64,000 nt of DNA from Rathayibacter sp. VKM Ac-2856 (GCF_013205055.1 NZ_JABMLF010000006.1:124001-188000); one strand, 5' to 3'; shown: positions 11,917 through 21,628, counted from the first letter of the stretch. Program-made: numbers and translations. The notes: generated from the sequence alone by a model not told the origin.

Positions 11917-13221
11917 ATGATTCAGACTCTCGATCTGCGGGGGCGGCGTCCGTCCGCCGCCGAGCTCCTCGCCCTCGTTCCTCGCAACCCGGGCACCTCC
12001 GCCGCCGTCGGGCCCGTCGTCGCCGAGCTGATCGCCGACGTCCGCGCCCGCGGCGCCGACGCGCTGCTCGAGCAGTCCGAGCGCCTCGACGGCGTCCGCC
12101 CGCCGCACCTGCGCGTCCCCGCCGAGGAGATCGCCGCGGCGGTCCGCGACCTCGACCCCGCGATCCGCGCGGCCCTCGAGGAGGCGATCGTCCGCGTGCG
12201 GAAGGCCAGCGCGGCGCAGATCCCGCCGGCGCGCACCACGGTCCTCGACGACGGCGCCACGGTCACCCAGCGCTGGCAGCCCGTCGGCCGCGCCGGCCTC
12301 TACGTGCCCGGCGGCAAGGCCGTCTACCCCTCGAGCGTGATCATGAACGCGGTGCCCGCCCAGGCCGCGGGCGTCGGCTCCGTCGCGATCGCCTCGCCCC
12401 CGCAGAAGGCGTTCGGCGGCTCCGTGCACCCGACCATCCTCGCGGCGGCCGGCCTCCTCGGCATCGACGAGGTGTACGCCATGGGCGGCGCGGGAGCGGT
12501 GGCCGCACTCGCCTACGGCGTCGAGTCGCTCGGCCTCGACCCCGTCAGCGTCGTCACCGGCCCCGGCAACGTCTGGGTCACCACGGCCAAGCGCCAGGTG
12601 CTCGGCCAGGTCGGCATCGACTCCGAGGCCGGCCCGACCGAGATCCTCGTCATCGCCGACTCCAGCGCCGACGCCCGCCTGATCGCCGCCGACCTGGTGA
12701 GCCAGGCCGAGCACGACGAGGCGGCCTCCGCGGTGCTCGTGACGGACGATGCGGCCCTCGCCGAGGCCGTCGGCCGCGAGATCGTCGAGCAGGCCGCGCG
12801 CACCCACCACTCGGAGCGCGTCGGCATCGCCCTCGCCGGCCCGCAGTCGGCCCTGGTGATCGTCGACGACCTCGAGATCGCCTGCGCGTTCAGCGACGCC
12901 TACGGCCCCGAGCACCTCGAGCTGCACACGGTCGACCCGGAGGCGACGGCCGAGCGGATCCACGACGCCGGCGCCGTCTTCCTCGGCCCGACCACGCCCG
13001 TGAGCCTCGGCGACTACCTGGCCGGCTCCAACCACGTGCTGCCCACCCTCGGCCAGGCGCGCTTCTCCGCCGGTCTCGGCGCGCACACCTTCCTCCGCCC
13101 GCAGCAGCTCGTCTCCTACGACCGCGCCGCCCTGCAGCGGGTCGCCCCGCACATCCGCGCGCTGAGCGACGCCGAGGCGCTCCCCGCGCACGGCGACGCC
13201 GTCGACGCCCGCTTCGCCTGA
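11917..13221 (+). CDS. hisD: Histidinol dehydrogenase
   Basis: HisD catalyses the last two steps of histidine synthesis, oxidising L-histidinol to L-histidine with two NAD+. The 434-residue length is normal. Visible blocks are GRAGLYVPGGKAVYPSSVIMNA, then EVYAMGGAGAVAALAYG, VTGPGNVWVTTAKRQV, the Zn-ligand region QAEHDEAA, and GPEHLEL with the catalytic Glu-His pair (about E332-H333). No other his gene is in the window. nrdR starts 18 bp downstream. Confidence 0.97.
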   Translation: MIQTLDLRGRRPSAAELLALVPRNPGTSAAVGPVVAELIADVRARGADALLEQSERLDGVRPPHLRVPAEEIAAAVRDLDPAIRAALEEAIVRVRKASAAQIPPARTTVLDDGATVTQRWQPVGRAGLYVPGGKAVYPSSVIMNAVPAQAAGVGSVAIASPPQKAFGGSVHPTILAAAGLLGIDEVYAMGGAGAVAALAYGVESLGLDPVSVVTGPGNVWVTTAKRQVLGQVGIDSEAGPTEILVIADSSADARLIAADLVSQAEHDEAASAVLVTDDAALAEAVGREIVEQAARTHHSERVGIALAGPQSALVIVDDLEIACAFSDAYGPEHLELHTVDPEATAERIHDAGAVFLGPTTPVSLGDYLAGSNHVLPTLGQARFSAGLGAHTFLRPQQLVSYDRAALQRVAPHIRALSDAEALPAHGDAVDARFA

Positions 13222-13239
13222 CCTCGAGAGGCATCCGAG

Positions 13240-13716
13240 ATGTTCTGCCCCTTCTGCCGGCACCCCGACTCCCGCGTGATCGACTCGCGCACCAGCGACG
13301 ACGGCCTCTCCATCCGCCGCCGTCGGCAGTGCCCGTCCTGCGGCCGCCGCTTCTCCACCACCGAGACCGCGAGCCTCGTCGTGATCAAGCGCAGCGGCGT
13401 CGTCGAGCCGTTCAGCCGAGAGAAGATCGTCAGCGGCGTCCGGAAGGCCTGCCAGGGCCGCCCGGTCACCGACACCGACCTCGCCGTGCTCGCCCAGCGG
13501 GTCGAGGAGAACCTCCGCTCGACGGGCGCCTCGCAGATCGACGCGAACGACATCGGGCTCGCCATCCTCGTGCCGCTGCGCGAGCTCGACGAGGTCGCCT
13601 ACCTGCGCTTCGCGAGCGTGTACCAGGCGTTCGACTCGCTCGACGACTTCGAGTCCGCGATCGCGCTGCTGCGCGCCGAGCGCCCCGCCGCCCTGCACGC
13701 CTCCGACGAGCTGTGA
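13240..13716 (+). CDS. nrdR: Transcriptional repressor NrdR
   Basis: NrdR represses ribonucleotide reductase genes, sensing ATP and dATP through an ATP-cone. The 158-residue product has an N-terminal zinc ribbon with cysteines 3, 6, 31 and 34 (CPFC and CPSC) and an ATP-cone domain beginning [18 protein letters not shown]. NrdR normally binds paired NrdR boxes; none was searched for here and no nrd gene is in the window. The gene lies between hisD and pyrD, with its stop overlapping the pyrD start. Confidence 0.96.
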   Translation: MFCPFCRHPDSRVIDSRTSDDGLSIRRRRQCPSCGRRFSTTETASLVVIKRSGVVEPFSREKIVSGVRKACQGRPVTDTDLAVLAQRVEENLRSTGASQIDANDIGLAILVPLRELDEVAYLRFASVYQAFDSLDDFESAIALLRAERPAALHASDEL

Positions 13717-14744
13717 GCGCCGCCGTGTACCCGCTGCTGTTCCGCACCGTCCTCCGCCGCCTCGACCCCGAGCGCGCCCACCACCTCGCCTTCCCGGTCA
13801 TCCAGGCGCTCGGCCCCGTCGCACCGCTCGTGCGGCGGCTCACCGTGCCGCGCGCCGATCTCTCGGTCGAGGCGCTGGGCCTGCGCTTCCGCACGCCCTT
13901 CGGCATGGCCGCGGGCTTCGACAAGGACGCGACCGCCGTGCTCGGACTCGGCGCGCTCGGCTTCGGCCACGTCGAGGTCGGCACCCTGACCGCTCGCGCG
14001 CAGCCCGGCAACGACCGTCCGCGGCTCTTCCGGCTGATCGCCGATCGCGCGCTCGTCAACCGGATGGGCTTCAACAACCACGGCGCCCGGGCGGCCGCGG
14101 GCCGTCTCGCCCGCCTCCGCGGCGCGCGCGGCCGTCCCGTCATCGGCGTCAACATCGGCAAGAGCCGCGTGGTCGAGGTCGACGACGCGGTCGAGGACTA
14201 CCTCGTCAGCGCTCGGATGCTCGCGCCGCTCGCCGACTACCTCGTCGTCAACGTGAGCTCGCCGAACACCCCGGGGCTCCGCGGCCTGCAGGAGATCGAC
14301 CGGCTCGAGCCGCTGCTCGCCGCGGTCGCCGAGGCGGCCGACACCACGCCGCTGCTGGTGAAGATCGCGCCGGACCTCTCGGACGAGGAGGTCGTGCGGG
14401 TCGCGGAGCTCGCGGTCCGGCTCGGACTCGCCGGCATCATCGCGACCAACACGACGCTCTCCCGCGAGGGCCTGCGCACCGAGCGCGCCGTCGTCGAGCG
14501 CGCCGGAGCCGGCGGGCTGTCCGGTGCTCCGCTCGCGGCGCGCGCCCTCGAGGTGCTGCACGTCATCCGCCGGGCGGTGCCCGCGTCGTTCTGCGTGATC
14601 TCGGTCGGGGGAGTCGACACCGCCGAGGACGTGAAGGAGCGGCTCGACGCCGGCGCCACGCTCGTGCAGGGCTACTCGGCGTTCGTCTTCCGCGGACCGC
14701 TCTGGGCCCGGCAGATCAACCGCGGGCTCGCGCGCCTGCGCTGA
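13713..14744 (+). CDS. pyrD: Quinone-dependent dihydroorotate dehydrogenase (class 2)
   Basis: PyrD oxidises dihydroorotate to orotate in pyrimidine synthesis and passes electrons to the quinone pool at the membrane. The 343-residue product has an N-terminal helical membrane-associating extension, [11 protein letters not shown], the class 2 catalytic segment [15 protein letters not shown] (serine as catalytic base), and the FMN-binding [12 protein letters not shown]. The GTG start (13713) overlaps the nrdR stop by four bases (GTGA), indicating translational coupling. Confidence 0.96.
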   Translation: MSAAVYPLLFRTVLRRLDPERAHHLAFPVIQALGPVAPLVRRLTVPRADLSVEALGLRFRTPFGMAAGFDKDATAVLGLGALGFGHVEVGTLTARAQPGNDRPRLFRLIADRALVNRMGFNNHGARAAAGRLARLRGARGRPVIGVNIGKSRVVEVDDAVEDYLVSARMLAPLADYLVVNVSSPNTPGLRGLQEIDRLEPLLAAVAEAADTTPLLVKIAPDLSDEEVVRVAELAVRLGLAGIIATNTTLSREGLRTERAVVERAGAGGLSGAPLAARALEVLHVIRRAVPASFCVISVGGVDTAEDVKERLDAGATLVQGYSAFVFRGPLWARQINRGLARLR

Positions 14745-14749
14745 GGCCC

Positions 14750-14797
14750 GCGGACCCGGCGCCGAGAGCCGGGGCCCGCGGTGCCGGGTCGGTCCGC
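14750..14797. terminator. Possible bidirectional terminator between pyrD and the DUF3043 gene
   Basis: GCGGACC (14750-14756) pairs with GGTCCGC (14791-14797), with CCGGC/GCCGG pairing inside. It starts 6 bp after the pyrD stop and 17 bp beyond the stop of the convergent DUF3043 gene. There is no T-tract, so this is suggestive only. Confidence 0.4.
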
Positions 14798-14813
14798 GAA
14801 GGCGGCGGGCCGG

Positions 14814-15383
14814 TCAGGCCGGGAAGGCGCCGCGCTTGACCTGGGGCTTCGGGAGGCGCATCACGCGCAGCTGCAGGGCGCGCATCGCGGCGTACCACGG
14901 GATGCCCTTCTCGACCTTGTCGGCGCCGAAGCGCTCGGCGAGCTTCTTCTTCAGGCGCCGGCCGAGCAGGACGCAGTCGAGGACCGCGAGCAGGAAGAAC
15001 GCCCACAGGACGATCAGCGTGAGCGAGGCGAGCTCGGGCTGCGGGAAGAAGCTGATCAGCAGGACGACGACCATCACCGGGATGAGGAACTCGCCGAAGC
15101 TGAAGCGCGCGTCCACGTAGTCGCGGACGTACTTGCGCTGCGGACCCTTGTCGCGCAGCGGGAGGTAGCGCTGGTCGCCGGCGGCCATGCCGACCCGGGC
15201 CTGCTCGCGCATCGCGGCCGTCTTCTCACGGGCGTCGCGCGCGGCCTGCTTGCGGTCGGAGACGACCAGCGGGCGCTTGCGGGCGAGCTCCTGCTCGCGG
15301 CGCGTCGGGGTCGGCCGACCCTTGCCGACCGCCGTCACGTCGGCGTCGTCGGGAGTGTCGTGTGCGATCGGGTGCTTGGCCAC
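14814..15383 (-). CDS. DUF3043 domain-containing membrane protein
   Basis: The 189-residue protein has a charged N-terminal half and two hydrophobic segments in the middle (the regions of LIPVMVVVLLISF and LTLIVLWAFFLLAVLDCVLL). The surrounding motifs (GKGRPTPTRRE, ARVGMAAGDQRYLPLRDKGPQ, VDARFSFGEF) are typical of DUF3043, a family confined to Actinobacteria with no known function. The start chosen is GTG at 15383; the frame stays open to 15428, but the extra 15 residues look unlike the family. It is divergent from the M20 peptidase gene with a 43-bp gap. Confidence 0.88.
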   Translation of the reverse strand: MAKHPIAHDTPDDADVTAVGKGRPTPTRREQELARKRPLVVSDRKQAARDAREKTAAMREQARVGMAAGDQRYLPLRDKGPQRKYVRDYVDARFSFGEFLIPVMVVVLLISFFPQPELASLTLIVLWAFFLLAVLDCVLLGRRLKKKLAERFGADKVEKGIPWYAAMRALQLRVMRLPKPQVKRGAFPA

Positions 15384-15426
15384 AGGGGAACGTCCTTGGA
15401 ATCGAGGGTCTCTTAAGATTACCTCC

Positions 15427-16851
15427 ATGGCTCACGACGCTCAGACTCCGTCCTCCACCGCCTCCACGACCGCCGCCGAGGAGGCGGTGCTGGCCGCCGT
15501 CCGCGACGACCTGCCCCGCTCGCTCGCCGAGCTGGGGCGCCTGGTGCGGATTCCGTCCGTCTCGTGGGACGGCTTCGACGCCACCCGCGTCGCGGCCAGC
15601 GCCGAGGCGATCGCCGAGCTCGCGCGCGAGACCGGCGTCTTCGACGAGGTCTCGATCCGCAGCTCCACCATCGGCGACTCGGATCTGCTCGGCCACCCCG
15701 CGGTCCTCGCGACCCGCGCCGCCCGGAACGGCGCTCCGACCGTCCTCCTCTACGCGCATCACGACGTGCAGCCGCAGGGAGCGGAGGAGGCCTGGGAGAC
15801 GCCGCCCTTCGAGCCGACCGTGCGCGGCGACCGGCTCTACGGGCGCGGCGCCGCGGACGACAAGGCCGGCGTGGTCTCGCACCTCGCGGCCGTCCGGGCC
15901 CTGCGCCGCGTGGCGGGCGACGACCACGACCTCGGCCTCGTGCTCTTCATCGAGGGCGAGGAGGAGTTCGGCTCGCGCTCGTTCCCGACCTTCCTCCGCG
16001 AGCACCACGACGCGCTGCGGGCCGACGTGATCGTCGTCGCGGACAGCGACAACTGGGACGTCGACACCCCCTCGCTCACCGTCGGCCTGCGCGGCAACGT
16101 CACGCTGACGCTCACGGTGCGCACGCTCGACCACGCCTCGCACTCGGGCATGCTCGGCGGCGCGGTCCCCGACGCGATGCTCGCGACGATCCGCCTGCTC
16201 GACACGCTCTGGAACGAGGACGGCTCGGTCGCGGTCGACGGCCTCACCGAGCACGACGGCGTCGTCCCCGAGACCTCCGAGGAGGACCTGCGCCGTGACG
16301 CCGGTCTCCTGGACGGCGTCACGCCGATCGGCTCCGGTCCCCTCCTCTCCCGGATCTGGTCGAAGCCCTCGATCACGGTGACCGGGATCGACGCGCCCAG
16401 CGTCGTCGACGCCTCGAACACCCTCAGCCCCTCGGTGCGGGTCAAGATCAGCGCCCGCATCGCGCCGGGGCAGCAGGCGGCCGAGGGCTTCGCCGCGCTC
16501 GAGCGGCACCTGCGGGCGAACGCCCCGTTCGGCGCGCACCTCGAGATCGCCGACGTCGACACGGGGGAGCCCTTCCTCGTCGACACCTCGGGCTGGGCGG
16601 TCGGCCTGGTCAAGCAGGCGATGGCCGACGCCTGGGGCCGCGAGCCGCTCGAGACGAGCGTCGGTGGCAGCATCCCCTTCATCGCCGACCTGGTGCGGGA
16701 GTTCCCGGCCGCGCAGATCCTCGTCACCGGAGTGGAGGACCCGGACTCGCGGGCGCACAGCCCGAACGAGTCGCTGCACCTGGGCGTGTTCAAGCGCGCG
16801 GCGCAGACCGAGGCGCTCTTCCTGCTCCGCGCCGCCGGTCACCGCGCCTGA
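15427..16851 (+). CDS. M20 family dipeptidase
   Basis: This is a zinc-dependent M20/ArgE/DapE family hydrolase of 474 residues. Visible metal-site motifs are LLYAHHDVQPQG, LYGRGAADDKAG, FIEGEEEFGS and VVADSDNWD. The inserted dimerisation domain follows, with the C-terminal GGSIPFIADL and RAHSPNES blocks. The length and motifs fit the carnosinase-like dipeptidase subgroup. The precise substrate cannot be deduced. It stands alone between the divergent DUF3043 gene and the Fe-S carrier gene. Confidence 0.92.
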   Translation: MAHDAQTPSSTASTTAAEEAVLAAVRDDLPRSLAELGRLVRIPSVSWDGFDATRVAASAEAIAELARETGVFDEVSIRSSTIGDSDLLGHPAVLATRAARNGAPTVLLYAHHDVQPQGAEEAWETPPFEPTVRGDRLYGRGAADDKAGVVSHLAAVRALRRVAGDDHDLGLVLFIEGEEEFGSRSFPTFLREHHDALRADVIVVADSDNWDVDTPSLTVGLRGNVTLTLTVRTLDHASHSGMLGGAVPDAMLATIRLLDTLWNEDGSVAVDGLTEHDGVVPETSEEDLRRDAGLLDGVTPIGSGPLLSRIWSKPSITVTGIDAPSVVDASNTLSPSVRVKISARIAPGQQAAEGFAALERHLRANAPFGAHLEIADVDTGEPFLVDTSGWAVGLVKQAMADAWGREPLETSVGGSIPFIADLVREFPAAQILVTGVEDPDSRAHSPNESLHLGVFKRAAQTEALFLLRAAGHRA

Positions 16852-17021
16852 GGGCGGCGGGTCCGCTCCGCTGGGGCGGATTCGGAATAGCCCGGCCCGC
16901 GGGCGGGTTGCCACCGTAGAATCGACGTCAGCACGCCGACCGAACCCGCCCTGTGCTGTTCCGCCCCGCACCGACCGGGGCCCGGCACCACGACGAGGGC
17001 CCCGCACTACCGAGGAGTGAC

Positions 17022-17387
17022 ATGTCCGACACGACACTGACCGCCAGCACCACCACCGCGGCGCACGGCGTCTCGATGACCCCCGTCGCCGCCGCCAAGG
17101 TGAAGAGCCTCCTCGAGCAGGAGGGCCGCGACGACCTGCGCCTGCGCGTCGCCGTGCAGCCCGGCGGCTGCTCCGGCCTGATCTACCAGCTGTACTTCGA
17201 CGAGCGCATGCTCGACGGCGACGCGGCGGTGGAGTTCGAGGGCGTCGGCCTGGTCGTCGACAAGATGAGCGTCCCCTACCTCGACGGCGCCTCGATCGAC
17301 TTCGAGGACACGATCCAGAAGCAGGGCTTCACCATCGACAACCCGAATGCCGGCGGCAGCTGCGCCTGCGGCGACAGCTTCCACTGA
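17022..17387 (+). CDS. erpA: A-type iron-sulfur carrier (HesB/IscA/ErpA family)
   Basis: A-type carriers receive and deliver Fe-S clusters to apo-proteins. The 121-residue product has the three conserved cysteines C50 (GGCSG), C114 and C116 (CACGDSF). ATG at 17022 follows GAGGAG at a suitable distance. It stands just upstream of the cytochrome oxidase genes, as often in Actinobacteria. A TAGAAT -10-like hexamer lies about 100 bp upstream. Assignment between ErpA and IscA rests on family convention. Confidence 0.92.
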   Translation: MSDTTLTASTTTAAHGVSMTPVAAAKVKSLLEQEGRDDLRLRVAVQPGGCSGLIYQLYFDERMLDGDAAVEFEGVGLVVDKMSVPYLDGASIDFEDTIQKQGFTIDNPNAGGSCACGDSFH

Positions 17388-17536
17388 TCCACCGCGGCGA
17401 CACGCCGCACAGGCTCGCTTCGACGGCGTCCGACACCCCGCTCCGGCGGGCGGTCGGGCGCCGTTCGTCGTCGCAGCACCACTTCGGCGCGAGGTCAAGA
17501 GCGGGTCCCCGTGCACTCCGCCTCCACGACGGCGGG

Positions 17537-17561
17537 TAGGCTAGGGCCGGTCTAATACAGT
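17537..17561 (+). promoter_or_regulatory. Possible promoter elements upstream of ctaC
   Basis: Two overlapping candidates for a -10 element, TAGGCT (17537-17542) and TACAGT (17556-17561), lie 40-64 bp before ctaC in an otherwise GC-rich 213-bp gap. No clear -35 element is seen. I found nothing else in this gap. Confidence 0.3.
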
Positions 17562-17600
17562 TTCGTGTGAACTGGTCCCCAGTCTTCCGAAAGGTCACCG

Positions 17601-18485
17601 GTGCGCTTCAATCGCCGTCTCCGCCGATGGGTCGCAGTACCCGTCGCAGGAGCTCTCGCCCTCGTCCTCGCGGGCTGCACGCAGGAGCAGCTGCAGGGCT
17701 GGCTCCCCACCGAACCCGGCACGACGAACCACGTCGACCGGGTCATCGGACTCTGGGTCACCTCCTGGATCGTCCTCCTCGCCGTGGGTGTCATCACCTG
17801 GGGCCTGACGATCTGGGCGGTCGTCGTCTACCGCCGCCGGAAGGGCCAGACCGGCCTGCCGGTGCAGCTGCGCTACAACATGCCGATCGAGATCTTCTAC
17901 ACGATCGTGCCGCTGATCCTCGTGATCGGCTTCTTCGCCTTCACCGCGCGCGACCAGGCCGCCATCGAGCAGCCCTACGACGACCCGGACGAGACCATCC
18001 AGGTGTACGGCAAGCAGTGGGCGTGGGACTTCAACTACGTCGACGAGGACGTGTACTCCGCGGGCATCCAGGGCCAGTACGAGGACAGCGGCGACGCCGC
18101 CGGATCGCTCGTCGAGTCCGAGGTCCCGACGCTCTACCTGCCGGTGAACCAGAAGATCAAGATCCAGCTCGACGCCCGCGACGTCATCCACTCCTTCTGG
18201 GTCGTCGACTTCCTGTACAAGAAGGACATGATCCCCGGCAAGACGAACTACATGTACGTCACGCCGCTGAAGGAGGGGACCTACGCCGGCAAGTGCGCCG
18301 AGCTCTGCGGCGAGTACCACTCCGCGATGCTCTTCAACGTGAAGGTCGTCTCGCAGGGCGAGTACGACGACTACATCCAGTCGCTGCGCGACGCGGGCCA
18401 GACCGGCCAGCTCGGCGCCGAGTACGACCGCAACAGCAACCTGCCCGGCACCGGCGCGCCGGCCCGCACCGAGAACGAGGAGTAG
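17601..18485 (+). CDS. ctaC: Cytochrome c oxidase subunit II (lipoprotein)
   Basis: CtaC carries the CuA centre that passes electrons from cytochrome c to the aa3 oxidase. The 294-residue product has a lipoprotein signal peptide with lipobox LAGC (C26) and two membrane helices. The extracellular cupredoxin domain has CuA ligands in [12 protein letters not shown] (C232, C236, H240, M243) plus the histidine of IHSFWV. GTG at 17601 has GAAAGG upstream. In Actinobacteria electrons come from the diheme subunit QcrC, encoded 6 kb away in this window. Confidence 0.97.
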   Translation: MRFNRRLRRWVAVPVAGALALVLAGCTQEQLQGWLPTEPGTTNHVDRVIGLWVTSWIVLLAVGVITWGLTIWAVVVYRRRKGQTGLPVQLRYNMPIEIFYTIVPLILVIGFFAFTARDQAAIEQPYDDPDETIQVYGKQWAWDFNYVDEDVYSAGIQGQYEDSGDAAGSLVESEVPTLYLPVNQKIKIQLDARDVIHSFWVVDFLYKKDMIPGKTNYMYVTPLKEGTYAGKCAELCGEYHSAMLFNVKVVSQGEYDDYIQSLRDAGQTGQLGAEYDRNSNLPGTGAPARTENEE

Positions 18486-18492
18486 AGGGAGC

Positions 18493-20217
18493 ATGAGCAC
18501 CGCCACCGCACCCGCCCCGTCCCGCTCATTCGGCACACCGCCGGTCGAGCGCAAGGCGAACGTCCTCGTTCGCTGGATGACGTCCACCGATCACAAGGTC
18601 ATCGGGTACATGTACCTGATCACCTCGTTCATCTACTTCTGCATCGCGGGTGTGATGGCCCTGGTCATCCGCGCCCAGCTCTTCGAGCCCGGCCTCGCCG
18701 TGGTCGAGACCCGCGAGCAGTACAACCAGCTCTTCACGATGCACGGCACGATCATGCTGCTGATGTTCGCGACGCCGCTCTTCGCGGGCTTCGCCAACGT
18801 GCTCATGCCGCTGCAGATCGGCGCGCCCGACGTCGCCTTCCCGCGACTGAACGCGTTCGCCTACTGGCTCTACAGCTTCGGATCGCTGATCGCTGTCGCC
18901 GGCTTCATCACCCCGCAGGGCGCCGCGTCGTTCGGCTGGTTCGCCTACGCGCCACTCTCCAGCACGACGTTCTCGCCAGGGCTGGGTGGCAATCTCTGGG
19001 TGTTCGGCCTCGCGCTCTCGGGCTTCGGCACCATCCTCGGCGCGGTGAACTTCATCACCACGATCATCACGATGCGCGCCCCCGGCATGACGATGTTCCG
19101 CATGCCGATCTTCACCTGGAACATCCTGGTGACGTCGATCCTCGTGCTGCTGGCCTTCCCGGTCCTCGCGGCGGCGATGTTCGCCCTCGGTGCGGACCGC
19201 GTGTTCGACGCGCACATCTACGACGCGGCCAACGGCGGCGTCCTGCTCTGGCAGCACCTGTTCTGGTTCTTCGGCCACCCCGAGGTGTACATCATCGCGC
19301 TGCCGTTCTTCGGCATCGTGTCCGAGGTCTTCCCGGTCTTCAGCCGCAAGCCGATCTTCGGCTACAAGACGCTGATCTACGCGACCATCGCGATCGCGGC
19401 CCTCTCGGTCACGGTCTGGGCGCACCACATGTACGTCACCGGCTCTGTGCTGCTGCCGTTCTTCTCACTGATGACGATGCTCATCGCGGTCCCGACCGGG
19501 GTGAAGATCTTCAACTGGATCGGCACCATGTGGCGCGGATCCGTCACGTTCGAGACCCCGATGATCTGGGCGATCGGCTTCCTGATCACCTTCACGTTCG
19601 GTGGACTCACCGGCGTCATCCTCGCCTCGCCGCCGCTCGACTTCCACGTGTCCGACTCGTACTTCGTCGTCGCGCACTTCCACTACGTGGTCTTCGGAAC
19701 CGTGGTCTTCGCCATGTTCTCCGGCTTCTACTTCTGGTGGCCCAAGTGGACCGGCAAGATGCTGAACGAGACGCTGGGCAAGTGGCACTTCTGGCTGCTG
19801 TTCATCGGCTTCCACACCACCTTCCTCATCCAGCACTGGCTCGGAGTCGTGGGCATGCCCCGCCGCTACGCGAGCTACCTGCCCGAGGACGGCTTCACCT
19901 GGATGAACCAGCTGTCGACGGTCGGCGCGATGATCCTCGCGGTCTCGCTGATCCCGTTCTTCCTGAACGTGTACATCACGGCCCGCAAGGCGCCGAAGGT
20001 CACCGTGAACGACCCGTGGGGCTTCTCGCGGTCGCTCGAGTGGGCGACCTCCTGCCCGCCGCCCCGGCACAACTTCACCTCGATCCCGCGCATCCGCAGC
20101 GAGGCTCCGGCCTTCGACCTCAACCACCCCGAGGCCGGCATCCCCGTCGGAATCGGTCCGGCGAAGGACGCTCCGGACGCCCCCACGTACGACAAGTCCG
20201 AAGGCACGGTGAAGTAG
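18493..20217 (+). CDS. ctaD: Cytochrome c oxidase subunit I
   Basis: CtaD is the catalytic subunit of the aa3 oxidase, holding heme a and the heme a3-CuB site where O2 is reduced. The 574-residue product has about twelve hydrophobic segments. Key blocks are [10 protein letters not shown] (heme a ligand), [10 protein letters not shown] (CuB His and the cross-linked Tyr), HHMYVTG (the two further CuB histidines) and [11 protein letters not shown] (heme ligands). It starts 7 bp after ctaC, with AGAGGGAGC as ribosome binding site, in the same operon as ctaF. Confidence 0.98.
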   Translation: MSTATAPAPSRSFGTPPVERKANVLVRWMTSTDHKVIGYMYLITSFIYFCIAGVMALVIRAQLFEPGLAVVETREQYNQLFTMHGTIMLLMFATPLFAGFANVLMPLQIGAPDVAFPRLNAFAYWLYSFGSLIAVAGFITPQGAASFGWFAYAPLSSTTFSPGLGGNLWVFGLALSGFGTILGAVNFITTIITMRAPGMTMFRMPIFTWNILVTSILVLLAFPVLAAAMFALGADRVFDAHIYDAANGGVLLWQHLFWFFGHPEVYIIALPFFGIVSEVFPVFSRKPIFGYKTLIYATIAIAALSVTVWAHHMYVTGSVLLPFFSLMTMLIAVPTGVKIFNWIGTMWRGSVTFETPMIWAIGFLITFTFGGLTGVILASPPLDFHVSDSYFVVAHFHYVVFGTVVFAMFSGFYFWWPKWTGKMLNETLGKWHFWLLFIGFHTTFLIQHWLGVVGMPRRYASYLPEDGFTWMNQLSTVGAMILAVSLIPFFLNVYITARKAPKVTVNDPWGFSRSLEWATSCPPPRHNFTSIPRIRSEAPAFDLNHPEAGIPVGIGPAKDAPDAPTYDKSEGTVK

Positions 20218-20221
20218 GGCC

Positions 20222-20638
20222 ATGCGCGCCAACGTCAATCTGTTCTGGCTGCTCGCCGGCTTCTTCCTCCTCGCGGACATCACCTACATCGTCTGGTCGC
20301 TGCTCGACACCGGCCAGATCGAGTGGGTCGGCACCGTGGGCATCGCGCTCTCGTCCGTGCTGGGTGGCTTCATCGCCTTCTACGTCGGACGCGTGCACAA
20401 GGCCCAGGGGGCCGAGCTGCCCGAGGACCGTCTTGACGCCGACATCGACGACGGGGACCCCGAGCTGGGCTTCTTCAGCCCGTGGAGCTGGTGGCCCCTG
20501 ATCCTCGGCGGCTCCGCCGCGCTGGCCTTCCTCGGCCTCGCGGTCGGCTTCTGGATCACCTACATCGCGGTCGGCCTCTTCCTGGTCGCCATCGCCGGCT
20601 GGGTGTACGAGTACTACCGCGGGTACTTCGCCCGCTAG
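20222..20638 (+). CDS. ctaF: Cytochrome c oxidase subunit 4, actinobacterial type
   Basis: The 138-residue protein has four hydrophobic segments (about 5-25, 35-56, 85-105 and 108-128). It is the small actinobacterial subunit IV found directly after ctaD and conserved in the bcc-aa3 supercomplex; a structural role is likely. ATG at 20222 lies 4 bp after the ctaD stop. A strong hairpin starts 20 bp after its stop, ending the operon. Confidence 0.93.
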   Translation: MRANVNLFWLLAGFFLLADITYIVWSLLDTGQIEWVGTVGIALSSVLGGFIAFYVGRVHKAQGAELPEDRLDADIDDGDPELGFFSPWSWWPLILGGSAALAFLGLAVGFWITYIAVGLFLVAIAGWVYEYYRGYFAR

Positions 20639-20657
20639 GCGACCTGCACGGCTTCGA

Positions 20658-20697
20658 GGGCCGGGCGCAGGAGGTTTCGACCTCCGGCGCCCGGCCC
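20658..20697 (+). terminator. Strong hairpin terminator after the ctaC-ctaD-ctaF operon
   Basis: An 11-bp stem (GGGCCGGGCGC with GCGCCCGGCCC) continues through one A/G mismatch into GGAGGT/ACCTCC around a TTCG tetraloop, giving 17 pairs in total. TTCTGCG follows, so the T-tract is poor, as usual in high-GC Actinobacteria. It is 20 bp downstream of ctaF. Confidence 0.8.
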
Positions 20698-20727
20698 TTC
20701 TGCGTGCCCGGTGCTGAATCGGGAGTT

Positions 20728-20900
20728 CTGGAGTCGCGAGTGGACGGGAGCGGGGCTCTGAGGCCCGTCGAGGGCCCCTTCAGCGGCGTCTCGCGGTGCA
20801 CTGGGCGGCAAGGGATGCGGCGCGAACGGCAGCTGCGGGCGGGGCGGGCAGTGCGGGTGGATCTCGATACGCCCGCGGTGCGGGCTACTCGATCAGCATG
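20728..20900. repeat. Type I composite repeat, copy 1
   Basis: The unit begins with a segment around GAGTGGACGGGAGCGGGGCT and CTGAGGCCCGTC. It ends with a B-type palindromic arm (20859-20900) that starts GGATCTCGATACG and ends CGATCAGCATG. The same order recurs in copies 2 and 3. Confidence 0.75.
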
Positions 20901-20938
20901 GTGGGGGCCGCAGCGTGCTCCCGGTCATGCCGCGTGAG

Positions 20939-21112
20939 CTGGAAGCGGCGAGTGGACGCGAGCGGGGCTCTGAGGCCTGTCCACGGCCCGCTCCGGGGCG
21001 TCTCGTGGCGCTCAGCGGCGAGCGAGGCGGCCGGCCGCCGGCAATTGCTGGGACGGTACGCAGTCCACGCGGATCTCGATACGCCCGCGGTGCGGGCTAC
21101 TCGATCAGCATG
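20939..21112. repeat. Type I composite repeat, copy 2
   Basis: The diagnostic segments GAGTGGACGCGAGCGGGGCT and CTGAGGCCTGTC open the unit, and a B-type arm (21071-21112) closes it. The first 60 bp are close to copy 1; the middle is more diverged. Confidence 0.75.
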
Positions 21113-21182
21113 AACCGTGGCGCGGCGCGGCGCGGCGGGGCGGCGCGGGCCGGGGCGGCCGAACCAGGTCGACGCGGTGCTC

Positions 21183-21280
21183 CTGCCGGTCGAGTAGGCG
21201 CCGGAGGCGGCGTATCGAGCCGGATGCTGTCGCGGGGTGGATCTCGATACGCCCGCGGTGCGGGTTACTCGATCAGCATC
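21183..21280. repeat. A-spacer-B palindromic unit, island copy 1
   Basis: The A arm (21183-21221) has a GGCGCC-GGA-GGCG type centre. A spacer containing GATGCTGTCGCGGGGT follows, then a B arm (21239-21280) with a CCCGC-GGT-GCGGG centre and the terminal sequence CGATCAGCAT. Same architecture as 11675-11780. Confidence 0.75.
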
Positions 21281-21312
21281 GTGTCGGGTCGGAGCGAGGT
21301 GGGTGACGTGCT

Positions 21313-21353
21313 CATGCTGGTCGAGTAGCCACCGAAGGTGGCGTATCGAGACC
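21313..21353. repeat. Lone A-type arm with a variant centre
   Basis: It begins CATGCTGGTCGAGTAG and ends GTATCGAGACC, but its centre reads GCCACC-GAA-GGTGGC instead of GCCGC-GGA-GCGGC. Both strands of the small stem have changed together, so pairing is kept. Confidence 0.8.
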
Positions 21354-21460
21354 CGCCCTCCTGGGGGAGGAGATCTGGATGCTCAGCGCCCAGCAGCTGC
21401 TCGATCAGCCTGATCAGGGCTTGAGGCACGCCTCTGGCGACTCCTTCGTGTATAGGAGGC

Positions 21461-21628
21461 CTCCGAGTGGACGCCAGCAGGGCTCAGAGGCCCGTCCGAG
21501 TCCCGTTTCGCGGCGGCTCGCAGCCGGCTCTGCGGCGAGGGAGGCGGTCGGGGACGGCAGTTGCGGACGGTGCATGCAGGTCACGTGGATCTCGCTACGT
21601 GCGCGGAGCGGGCTGCTCGATCAGCATG
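21461..21628. repeat. Type I composite repeat, copy 3
   Basis: The most diverged copy: it opens with CCGAGTGGACGCCAGCAGGG and CTCAGAGGCCCGTC, and ends with a degenerate B arm (21587-21628) reading ATCTCGCTACGTGCGC then GGGCTGCTCGATCAGCATG. Confidence 0.7.
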
